5,869 nucleotides of DNA. Origin: Paracoccaceae bacterium. GTDB lineage: Bacteria > Pseudomonadota > Alphaproteobacteria > Rhodobacterales > Rhodobacteraceae. A program made the position numbers and the translations under genes. Positions 1-5,781 of the stretch are shown here, in pieces. Every line of letters begins with the position of its first letter. The first letter of the stretch is position 1. The stretch spans positions 1 to 5,869 of the forward strand of contig SKOX01000333.1 of assembly GCA_007119835.1 (NCBI GenBank), given 5' to 3'. The notes beneath the pieces are model-generated. The model was not told where the DNA came from. It made no database searches and worked only from the letters and a program-made list of their open reading frames with translations.

Positions 1-87
1 AAAAACCAGTTGCCCCGCGTCATCGAGGGCGTCAGATTTACCGACGGTATCGCCGAAGGCGATGCCGGCCAGGGCCGCGCCGCCTGA
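1..87 (+). CDS. C-terminal end of a gene cut by the window edge (possibly a transposase)
   Basis: Reading frame 1 is open from the first base to a TGA at 85-87 and gives 28 residues, starting KNQLPRVIEGVRF and ending GQGRAA. Third codon positions are mostly G or C, as in the neighbouring genes, so this looks like real coding sequence. It converges on the sugar-binding-protein gene, with 36 bases between the two stop codons. I do not recognise the family securely. The pattern LPxVIxGVxFxDGI resembles C-termini I associate with some insertion-sequence transposases, but that is recollection and not a visible domain. No catalytic residues fall inside this fragment. It could equally be the tail of an unrelated chromosomal gene. 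Confidence 0.45.
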   Translation, partial: KNQLPRVIEGVRFTDGIAEGDAGQGRAA

Positions 88-123
88 TCACGCCGCGTCA
101 CCCAAATTCAGCCATAGCTCCGA

Positions 124-1404
124 TCAGCGGTCGAGGAGGTCCTGCACCTCGAACTCCGCGTCCCGGAGCGCATCCTCCACCGGCTTGCCGGTGAGCCAGA
201 TCGCCTGGAGTTCCCGGTTCAGCACGTCCTGTATGGCGCCGTACCGCTCGCTCGGCGGCGTGTCGCGTGCGATCTCAGCCGTGCCGGTATAGTCCTCGCG
301 ATGCGGCAGGCCCTGGTATTCCTCGCTCTCCAGCACCGATTGGCGCACCGCCATGTGGCCGGTGCGCGCCCAGTCGATGTTGTGCTCGTTGATGAAGGCG
401 AGCACCTTGAGAGCGGCCATGTATTCCTCCTCGTTCGCCTTCACTGGCGACGGGATCACCCACATGTGGCTGTCCGCCCAAGTCGCGCCTTCGTCGAACA
501 GGGTCGGGAAGTCGGCAACGCGGTAGTCGGCGAGTCCGGTCTCGGCCTTCGCCGCTTCCTCTGTGTAGAGGTCGACGACCCATGTGCCGTTGACGAGCAC
601 CGCCGCCTCGCCGTTCAGGAACGCCTGCTGGCTGTCGGCGTAATTCAGCTGCGGGTTGGCGTATCCGGTGTCGAAGAGCTGCGTGATGGTCTCGACCGCG
701 GTTCGCGCCTCCTCCGTGTTGATCGTCGCGGTTCCGTCATCGGTGAAGATGTTCGAGCCCTGCTGCCAGACCAGCGCCATGACCAGCCGGACGCCGATCG
801 GGAACTGCGCGAAATCCGCGGCCAGGTAGTCCTGCCCGGTCGCCTCCTTCACCATCCTTGCATGCTCGAGGAGCTCTTCCGGCGAGGAGGGAAGGACCGG
901 CTCGCCGTTCTCCACAAGGCCCGCTTCCTCCATCAGGTCCATGTTGATGTGCCAGAGGTTGGCGTGCAGGTCCATCGGCACGCCGTAGGTTCGGCCCTTG
1001 TAGGTCACCGCCTCCAGCGCGCTCTCGGTCCAGTCCGAGGGATCGATGCCGACGTCCTCGAGGTCGCCGGAAAGGTCGGCGAGCGCGCCGAGCGCCGCGA
1101 ACTCCGGGACGCGGTGACGGTGCATGACGTGGACATGGGGCGGCGACCCGGCGGCATAGGCCGCCTTGATCTGGTCGTAGTAGTTGCCCCAGTCGGTCGG
1201 CAGGGTGTTGACCGTCACGCCCTCGATCTCTGCCGAGGCGGCATTGATGATCGACTGGATGATGCAGGCTTCGCCGACGCTCGCCGATGTGTCGGTGCCG
1301 GCGCCTTCGCAGTCGCCGAAGAAGCGGGCGAGGGTGATGTCCTGGGCTTGGGTGCCGGTTGCCACCGTGGCCGCCGCGGCGACGCCGATTATCAGATGTC
1401 TCAT
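124..1404 (-). CDS. Periplasmic sugar-binding protein of an ABC importer (CUT1, solute-binding family 1)
   Basis: This 426-residue protein would capture a sugar or oligosaccharide in the periplasm and hand it to the permeases encoded just upstream. Residues 1-20 form a Sec signal peptide: a short basic start (MRH), a hydrophobic core and a TQA|Q signal-peptidase-I type site. No lipobox cysteine is present, so it should be soluble, as expected for a Gram-negative. The mature protein has the two-lobed family-1 look, with an N-lobe segment ending in VHVMHRHRVPEFAALG, a YGVPMDLHANLWHIN hinge-side stretch, a LNGEAAVLVNGTW segment and the late WARTGHMAVRQSV motif. Length is normal for the family. 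The only two cysteines, C32 and C47, lie near the mature N-terminus and could form a disulfide. The ATG at 1404 follows AGGAGG with a 5-base gap. It is the last gene of the operon. The substrate cannot be deduced; sequence type alone suggests a carbohydrate. Confidence 0.93.
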   Translation of the reverse strand: MRHLIIGVAAAATVATGTQAQDITLARFFGDCEGAGTDTSASVGEACIIQSIINAASAEIEGVTVNTLPTDWGNYYDQIKAAYAAGSPPHVHVMHRHRVPEFAALGALADLSGDLEDVGIDPSDWTESALEAVTYKGRTYGVPMDLHANLWHINMDLMEEAGLVENGEPVLPSSPEELLEHARMVKEATGQDYLAADFAQFPIGVRLVMALVWQQGSNIFTDDGTATINTEEARTAVETITQLFDTGYANPQLNYADSQQAFLNGEAAVLVNGTWVVDLYTEEAAKAETGLADYRVADFPTLFDEGATWADSHMWVIPSPVKANEEEYMAALKVLAFINEHNIDWARTGHMAVRQSVLESEEYQGLPHREDYTGTAEIARDTPPSERYGAIQDVLNRELQAIWLTGKPVEDALRDAEFEVQDLLDR

Positions 1405-1440
1405 GCTTTCCTCCTGCTGTTGGGGGCTGCCGCCCCGGTC
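1405..1440 (-). promoter_or_regulatory. Gap before the binding-protein gene: strong ribosome site and small hairpin
   Basis: This 36-base gap separates the MalG-type stop from the binding-protein start. It holds a full AGGAGG ribosome-binding site (1410-1415), five bases before the ATG. Upstream of that is a GC-rich inverted repeat with arms GGGGC and GCCCC (1423-1427 and 1432-1436) around a 4-base loop. No T-run follows, so it is not a typical terminator. Such hairpins between permease and binding-protein genes can stabilise one part of an operon message, which would help make the binding protein in excess. That role here is inference from position only. Confidence 0.45.
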
Positions 1441-2277
1441 TCAGCCCTTGCTTCCACCGGCGGTCATCGCGCGGACGACGTAGCGCTGGAAGATCAGGAA
1501 CAGGATCACGACAGGCAGCGAGGCGATGACACCCGAGGCCATGACCCGGCCAAGCCCTTCGGCCTGTGCGAAGTTGGCCTGGATGCTCGCCAGCCCCAGC
1601 GTGATGGTGAAGTAGTCGCGCTGCTGCGCCGACACGAGCGGCCAGAGATAGTCGTTCCAGGCGTAGAGGAACGTCAGGATCGCCAGCGTCATCATCGCGG
1701 GCCGGGCGAGCGGCAGCATGACGTGCCAGAAGATCTGCAGCCAGCCGACCCCGTCGAGCCGCGCGGCCTCCTCGATGTCCTTGGGGATCCCCCTGAAGAA
1801 CTGCATCATCAGGAAGACGCCGATCGGCACGTCCATGCGCGGCAGGATCAGCGCGTGATAGCTGTTGTGCCAGCCGAAGTCCGCGAACATCGTGTAGAGC
1901 GGGATGAACACCGCCTGCTCCGGAACCATCAGCCCGATCAGGCAGAGGATCACGATCGGCGTCTTGTAGGGGAAGTCCAGCCGCGCCAGCGCGTAGCCGG
2001 CGGTGGTGGAGACCGCGAGGACGCCGAGCGTCATGCCGCCTGCGACGATGACCGAGTTGAGAAACCATCGCGGCGTCTCTCCGAAGGCGAAGAGGGCGGC
2101 GTAGTTGTCGAGGGTGAACGGGATCGGGATCAGGCCGAACGCCGTCGTCGACGTGGTGCGGGCGAGAACCTCGTTGGGCTGAAAGGACAGCGACACCATC
2201 CAGATCGTCGGGACCAGCCAAATGAAGGCCGGGATGGAGAGGCCGATGACCAGCCATGCGTATGCGCGATTGCCCAT
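1441..2277 (-). CDS. MalG-type inner-membrane permease of a sugar ABC importer (CUT1)
   Basis: This 278-residue protein forms half of the transport channel, pairing with the MalF-type subunit encoded just upstream. About six membrane segments are visible, near residues 8-31, 72-98, 106-132, 140-161, 195-215 and 250-272. Between the fourth and fifth lies the cytoplasmic EAA loop that docks the ATPase: EAA at 170-172, the conserved Gly at 176 and LP at 188-189, so this coupling motif is intact. FTLDNYAALF near the N-terminus and LYAWNDYLWPL late in the protein are also typical of MalG-like permeases, and length is normal. The ATG at 2277 overlaps the expected MalF stop by one base (TGATG), which indicates translational coupling, and AGGGAG lies eight bases upstream. 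Because of the extra base in the preceding gene, this frame is also open continuously back to 3429, so ribosomes could in principle read straight into it as a fusion. Confidence 0.92.
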   Translation of the reverse strand: MGNRAYAWLVIGLSIPAFIWLVPTIWMVSLSFQPNEVLARTTSTTAFGLIPIPFTLDNYAALFAFGETPRWFLNSVIVAGGMTLGVLAVSTTAGYALARLDFPYKTPIVILCLIGLMVPEQAVFIPLYTMFADFGWHNSYHALILPRMDVPIGVFLMMQFFRGIPKDIEEAARLDGVGWLQIFWHVMLPLARPAMMTLAILTFLYAWNDYLWPLVSAQQRDYFTITLGLASIQANFAQAEGLGRVMASGVIASLPVVILFLIFQRYVVRAMTAGGSKG

Positions 2278-3429
2278 CAGTCCCGCTCCCTTCCGATGAC
2301 GAACTGGATCACGGAGAACGCCCCCATGATGGCGAAGAGGAAGACCGCCATCGCCGAGGCCCGGCCGAGGTCGCTGTCCCTGAACGCCGTCTGGTAGATG
2401 TAGCGGACCAGCACCTGGGTCGTGTCGTTCGGTCCACCCTGGGTCATCAGGTGCGACTGTCCGAAGACCTGGAAAGTGCAGGATGATATGCAGGACGACG
2501 ACGAGCGTGATCGTCCGCTTGAGGTTCGGCAGGGTGATGTACCAGAAGGCCTTCACGCCGGTGGCGCGGTCGAGCGCGGCTGCCTCGTAGAGATCCTTGC
2601 TGATGTCCTGAAGCCCCGCGAGGAACAGGATCATCGCGATGCCGAGCGACCACCAGATCGTCGCGATCACGATGGCGGCCATCGCGAATTGCTGGTCGGT
2701 CAGCCAGTTGATCGGCGACCCCCCGAGGACCTGGGTCACGTTGGCGATCAGGCCCTGCCGCGGCGAGAACATGATCTGCCAGATCAGCGTGACGACGGTG
2801 ACCGAGAGAACCTGGCTGAGGAAGAAGACGGTCCGCAGCACCGTCATGGCGCGCGTCTCGCGGCTGATGGCGGCGGCGATGACGAGCGCGGTGATGATGA
2901 TGCCGGGGACGACGAGCGCGACAAAGAGGATCGTGTTGCCCACGGTCGGCCAGAACCGCCGGTCGTACCACCGCCCGCCCTCGCCCGGGTGGAAGCCCGG
3001 CAGGAAGAAGAAAAGCGCCGAGGCGATGGCGACGGCCACGGCCGTGGCCCGGCTCACGCGGTTCGCGCGATGGAGGTAGAGGGCAGCGGCGAGGCCCGCC
3101 AGCCCGGCAATCTGGACGAACGGGCGCGCGAGGGGGCCCCACTCGATGTTGACCCCCCACATCACGCGCTCGAAATTGCGCAGGCCCACGAACTCCTTGG
3201 CGTCGGGGTTCATGGCGACCGCCATCAGGTTCCAGTCGTGCAGACTGATCCAGATCCCGCGAAAGAAGGGATAGATCAGGAAGAGCGTGTAGACGGCCAG
3301 GAAAGGCAGGAGGAGCACCAGGGCCGCCTGCCCTTGGCTGAGCGAGCGCCGCCGCGGTCGCGCGACCTCCTGCAGCGCAGCCTTCCCCTGATCGAGCGTC
3401 CGCTGCCGCGGTTGAACCGCCTCCTGCAT
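2277..3429 (-). CDS. MalF-type inner-membrane permease of a sugar ABC importer, interrupted by a one-base frameshift
   Basis: This is the first operon gene and encodes the second channel half. Read from ATG 3429, residues 1-319 are MalF-like: a basic cytoplasmic N-terminus, a first membrane segment near 36-58 ending in LIYPFFRGIW, two extra segments near 100-150 around a weakly conserved stretch, three more near 160-270, and the EAA loop (EAA 282-284, LP 300-301). After Phe319 the frame is wrong. The next 65 residues are Arg/Pro/Gly-rich and not membrane-like. Removing one base at 2473-2475 restores HFQVFGQSHLMTQGGPNDTT, then a last hydrophobic segment and a TGA at 2277-2279 that overlaps the next start. 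The restored protein has 383 residues and probably eight membrane segments. GGGGAGG at 3434-3440 supports the start. Arg288 replaces the conserved EAA-loop Gly. Sequencing error, recent mutation and true fusion all remain possible; family assignment is secure. Confidence 0.85.
2471..2476 (-). other. Frameshift site (one extra base) in the MalF-type gene
   Basis: On the minus strand the sequence reads CAC TTT CCA GGT in the incoming frame, giving His-Phe-Pro-Gly. With one T fewer it reads CAC TTC CAG GTC TTC, giving HFQVF, which continues into typical MalF C-terminal sequence and ends exactly at the overlapping start of the next gene. The plus-strand AAA at 2473-2475 is the run where the extra base sits. 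The precise extra base within the run cannot be told. Confidence 0.85.
3319..3426 (-). repeat. Tandem 18-codon duplication at the start of the MalF-type gene
   Basis: Codons 2-19 (3426-3373) and 20-37 (3372-3319) are diverged copies of one 54-base unit. At protein level, QEAVQPRQRTLDQGKAAL is followed directly by QEVARPRRRSLSQGQAAL, with 11 of 18 residues identical by hand count. At DNA level about 39 of 54 bases match by hand count. The copies are in frame and lengthen the basic cytoplasmic tail before the first membrane segment. The divergence implies an old duplication and not a recent slip. Confidence 0.7.
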
Positions 3430-3466
3430 GCGTCCTCCCCATTCATATTCACGATTCTTCTTGTGG

Positions 3467-3490
3467 TAATATCTTTAGCAAAAAATATTA
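3467..3490. promoter_or_regulatory. Candidate LacI-family operator: 24-bp imperfect palindrome
   Basis: The 24 bases are symmetric about the central GC at 3478-3479, with 10 of 12 base pairs of the dyad matching. The outer arms are TAATAT and ATATTA and the inner arms TTT and AAA. LacI-family dimers bind palindromes of about this size, usually with a central CG or GC, and commonly act on the promoter between themselves and the genes they control. The dyad lies between the putative -35 and -10 boxes of the regulator and over the putative -35 box of the importer. The symmetry is seen; binding is inferred. Confidence 0.5.
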
Positions 3491-3495
3491 GCTAA
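3488..3495. promoter_or_regulatory. Second short palindrome next to the candidate operator
   Basis: TTAGCTAA is a perfect 8-bp palindrome, again with central GC, whose centre is 13 bp from that of the larger dyad. The core TTAGC also occurs within the larger dyad at 3475-3479. It may be the true core operator, a second half-site arrangement or chance in AT-rich DNA. Confidence 0.3.
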
Positions 3496-3524
3496 CGTAA
3501 CGGAAAGAGTGAGGCGCCGTCCGC

Positions 3525-4553
3525 ATGGTAAAGAACGATCCCGCCCGCGTCACGATGAAGGACGTCGCCGCCCGTGCCGGCGTCTCCCAGTCCACGGTGT
3601 CCTTCGTGCTGAACGGCCTCGAGTACATGCGCATCAGCGGCGAGACGCGCCGCCGCGTTCTCGAGGCGGTCAGCGACCTCGGCTACCGCCCGCGCGCCGC
3701 GGGGCGGCCGCCGAAGGCGGTCGGCCACGGCGTGATCGGCCTGATGTTCGACGAGGTCGCGACGAGCCCTTTTGCCGCGATCTCCATCGAGGGGGCTCAG
3801 GAGGAGGCCTGGAAACAGGATGTCATCGTCGAGGTGGTGATGACCGGTGGACGCCGCGACTACGAGACGGCCGTGCTGAGGAAATGGGCGCGGGACCGCG
3901 TGGAGGGGGTGATCTACGCCTCGATCCTCACCCGCCGCGCCACCCCGCCCGACGCGCTCGCCGGGCACCGAGCGGTGCTGCTCAACTGCTATGACAAGGA
4001 CGCCCGCTTCCCCTCCGTCGTGCCGGCCGAGCGTCGCGGCGGGGAGGCGGCGACGGCGGCACTTCTCGCGGCCGGACACCGGCGGATCGCCTTCATCTCG
4101 GGCGAGCCGTGGATGGAGGCGTCGGAGCAGCGCCTCGAAGGTCATCTTCGTGCCTTGCGTGACGCCGGCATCGCCGTCGACCCGTCGCTGATCGCCGAGG
4201 GAAACTTCCTGCCGAGTGGCGGGCGCGCGGCCACGCTACAGCTGATGGCCGGCCCGCAGCGGCCCGACGCCATCTTCTGTGCAAACGACCTGATGGCGAT
4301 CGGCTGCTACGAAGCTCTGAAGGAGCTGGGCGAACGGATCAGCGGGACGATAGCCGTGATGGGCTACGACGACCAGGAAGTTGCCCAGCACCTGAGCCCG
4401 CCATTGTCGAGCGTCATGCTGCCACATCGCGAGATGGGACAGTGGGCCGTCACGGCGCTGCTGGACAGCAATCCGCTTCAGCCGAGCCAGATACGCATGG
4501 AGTGTCCCTTCGTCCCGCGTGAGTCGCATCTGCAGCGGCGGAAGAGCGGATGA
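3525..4553 (+). CDS. LacI-family transcriptional regulator, probable repressor of the adjacent sugar importer
   Basis: This 342-residue protein has the standard LacI-family plan and length. A helix-turn-helix occupies residues 9-31 (VTMKDVAARAGVSQSTVSF, then VLNG), followed by the third helix and hinge entry at about 40-64 (LGYRPRAAGRPPK). A periplasmic-binding-protein-like sensor domain fills the rest, with FAAISIEGAQEEAW, AIFCANDLMAIGCYEALKEL and VMGYDDQEVAQHLSPPLSS as recognisable family stretches. It would bind as a dimer to the dyad upstream and release when a sugar ligand binds. The ATG at 3525 is preferred because the HTH begins eight residues later and GAGG lies 10 bases upstream. The in-frame ATG at 3555 has no ribosome site and would clip the HTH. 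Divergent placement beside the importer is the main evidence for its target. The hinge has Pro62-Pro63 where family members usually have a Leu that inserts into the operator. Repressor versus activator is not determinable here. Confidence 0.93.
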   Translation: MVKNDPARVTMKDVAARAGVSQSTVSFVLNGLEYMRISGETRRRVLEAVSDLGYRPRAAGRPPKAVGHGVIGLMFDEVATSPFAAISIEGAQEEAWKQDVIVEVVMTGGRRDYETAVLRKWARDRVEGVIYASILTRRATPPDALAGHRAVLLNCYDKDARFPSVVPAERRGGEAATAALLAAGHRRIAFISGEPWMEASEQRLEGHLRALRDAGIAVDPSLIAEGNFLPSGGRAATLQLMAGPQRPDAIFCANDLMAIGCYEALKELGERISGTIAVMGYDDQEVAQHLSPPLSSVMLPHREMGQWAVTALLDSNPLQPSQIRMECPFVPRESHLQRRKSG

Positions 4554-4875
4554 ACGATGACCATGATCAGGCGACCAAGCCTTTCGGAAACAGATATTAA
4601 CTCGAGTACGGGCCGGTGTCTCAGCATGTAGTGGCGACGAAGACGATGCGGCGCCCGTCGCGCGGGCTCTCATGCTTCAGCAGCCAGACCCCGATGTCGG
4701 GCATGCCCAACCGGAGCGTCGGCTGCGACGAGCGCCGGACGCCGAGCCCGCGGTGAAGCCGGCGTCCGGCCGAGGCGAGGGTCGTTCTAGACTTGCCCCT
4801 GCCCCTCAGGGCGATCTTCCGGCGCTGCCCAGCCTCGCTCAATCGCAGTCGGCAATCATGCCTGCACACCGCGGC
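4554..4875. other. Convergent intergenic gap without a convincing gene
   Basis: These 322 bases lie between the stop codons of the LacI-type (plus) and LysR-type (minus) genes. The first 70 or so are less GC-rich and include an AT-rich patch around 4590-4605. The rest is GC-rich and stays open in several frames without a usable ribosome site or recognisable protein. Two short GC hairpins (4653-4667 and 4758-4770) lack T-runs, so I cannot place a terminator for either gene. The gap could be the eroded remains of an old gene, but nothing in it is recognisable. Confidence 0.6.
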
Positions 4876-5781
4876 TCATTCGAAGGCCTCGACGAGGGCG
4901 TCGAAGACGGCGCGGCAGCGCGGGGTCGAGCGCAGGTCCTCGTGCATGACGATCCATGTCTCGAGCTGGACGGCGAACGCGTCGGGGAGAACACGGACCA
5001 GCTGCGGCTCACGCTCGGCGATCGGCACCTGCGCCACGCCGATACCGAAGCCGGCGCGGAGGAGGGCGAGATGGGCGAGTTGGTTGTCGGACCGGAACGC
5101 GAAGCTCTCCCGGCGGAAGACGGGAAATCGCTCGACGAAGGCCCGGAGGGCCGGGGTCTCGCGATCGAAGCCGATAGTGTCGAACGCGGCCAGGTCGGCG
5201 AGCGAGCCGGGCATCCCGCGTCGGGCGAGATAGTCCTCATGGGCAAAGAGCCCGAGCTCGACAGGGCGAACGCGGCGGGCGACGAGCACGCTCTGGGTCG
5301 GACGGGTCATCCGCACCGCGATGTCGGCGTCGCGCCGCAGGAGGTCGTCGACCTCGTTGCTGACGGCGAGCTCGAGCACGAGCGACCGATGCCGGCGGCG
5401 CAGCGCGGACAGCACCGGCGGCAGGCGCTCGACGCCGATCACCTCGCTCGCGCTGATCCGGACCGTGCCGCCGAGCCGGGCCGGATCATCGCCGGCAGCC
5501 CGCAGCAGCGCGGCCGCGGTGGCCGCGATTGTCTCGGCATAGGGCGCGCGCGCGCGCGCCTCGTCGGTCGGCAGGAGCCCCGCCGGCGAGCGCGAGAAGA
5601 GCCGCCGTCCGAGCGACGCCTCGAGCTCGTCAATGTGGCGGGCGAGCGTCGGCTGCGTCAGCCCGAGCGCCCGCGCCGCGCCCGAGAGCGAGCGATGCTC
5701 GAGGCAGGCGCGGAAGCTGCGGTAGAGGTCCCAGGACGGCTCGCGGTGGCTCATCCATTTCCGTATAGCCGGTCCAAGCAT
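4876..5781 (-). CDS. LysR-family transcriptional regulator
   Basis: This 301-residue protein is of normal LysR length. Residues 17-75 form the winged helix-turn-helix (WDLYRSFRACLEHRSLSGAA, then LGLTQPTLARHIDELEASLG and RRLFSR), followed by a linker helix rich in Ala. From about residue 105 (VRISASEVIGVERLPPVLSA) comes the periplasmic-binding-like effector domain, with DADIAVRM and GFGIGVAQVPIAEREPQL as typical stretches. It would act as a cytoplasmic DNA-binding regulator, probably a tetramer, responding to an unknown small molecule. Two starts are possible: ATG 5781, with AGGA nine bases upstream, or ATG 5754, with GGA five bases upstream. The shorter form begins seven residues before the conserved WDLYRSF, which is closer to many relatives, so the first nine residues are uncertain. 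A gene starting divergently at 5849 is the natural candidate target. The gene carries an unusual (GC)8 tract at 5544-5559. It shows no link to the sugar importer. Confidence 0.92.
   Translation of the reverse strand: MLGPAIRKWMSHREPSWDLYRSFRACLEHRSLSGAARALGLTQPTLARHIDELEASLGRRLFSRSPAGLLPTDEARARAPYAETIAATAAALLRAAGDDPARLGGTVRISASEVIGVERLPPVLSALRRRHRSLVLELAVSNEVDDLLRRDADIAVRMTRPTQSVLVARRVRPVELGLFAHEDYLARRGMPGSLADLAAFDTIGFDRETPALRAFVERFPVFRRESFAFRSDNQLAHLALLRAGFGIGVAQVPIAEREPQLVRVLPDAFAVQLETWIVMHEDLRSTPRCRAVFDALVEAFE
5544..5559. repeat. (GC)8 dinucleotide tract inside the LysR-type gene
   Basis: Sixteen bases of uninterrupted GC repeat encode alternating Ala and Arg (EARARAP) in the linker region after the DNA-binding domain. 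The reading frame is intact. Such tracts can slip in replication and favour Z-DNA, though in a GC-rich genome this may simply reflect Ala/Arg codon choice. Confidence 0.85.

Larger units (their letters stand above)
3430..3524. promoter_or_regulatory. Divergent promoter region between the importer operon and the LacI-type gene
   Basis: This 95-base region is much richer in A and T than the genes around it and must hold the start signals for both directions. For the regulator (plus strand), TTGTGG (3461-3466) and AATATT (3484-3489) are 17 bases apart and could be the -35 and -10 elements. For the importer (minus strand), TTGCTA (3476-3481) and AAGAAT (3454-3459) are 16 bases apart, which would give a short leader carrying the GGGGAGG ribosome site at 3434-3440. 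All boxes match the sigma-70 consensus only moderately (3-4 of 6), so the exact positions are tentative. Both assignments overlap the dyad at 3467-3490, which fits one repressor controlling both genes. Confidence 0.5.

Noticed and set aside
46..66. Stem-loop with arms GGTATCGCC and GGCGATGCC around GAA
   Set aside because: It lies inside the left-edge coding frame and has no T-run after it on either strand, so it is probably incidental to codon content.
301..2397. Long plus-strand open frame of 698 codons opposite the binding-protein and permease genes
   Set aside because: It is antisense to genes with clear family features. Its product is Arg/His/Asp-rich without domains, as expected for the complement of GC-biased codons.
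3441..3457. Three ATTC copies (GAAT on the minus strand) in the importer leader
   Set aside because: The spacing is irregular (6 and 7 bases), the unit is only four bases and it occurs in AT-rich DNA, so chance is sufficient.
4569..4584. AGGC/GCCT mini-stem followed by TT just after the LacI-type stop
   Set aside because: A four-base stem with two Ts is too weak to support a terminator call.
4653..4667. GCCCG/CGGGC hairpin after the LacI-type gene
   Set aside because: The stem is only five bases with no following T-run, and such hairpins are frequent by chance in GC-rich DNA, so it was not called a terminator.
4758..4770. GCCGG-CGT-CCGGC hairpin in the convergent gap
   Set aside because: The stem is short, the loop has three bases and there is no T-run on either side.
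4621..4869. Minus-strand 82-codon frame in the convergent gap, ending in GRRIVFVATTC
   Set aside because: It needs a GTG start with no ribosome site, the protein is Arg-rich and unfamiliar, and it lies in a GC-rich gap where chance open frames are common.
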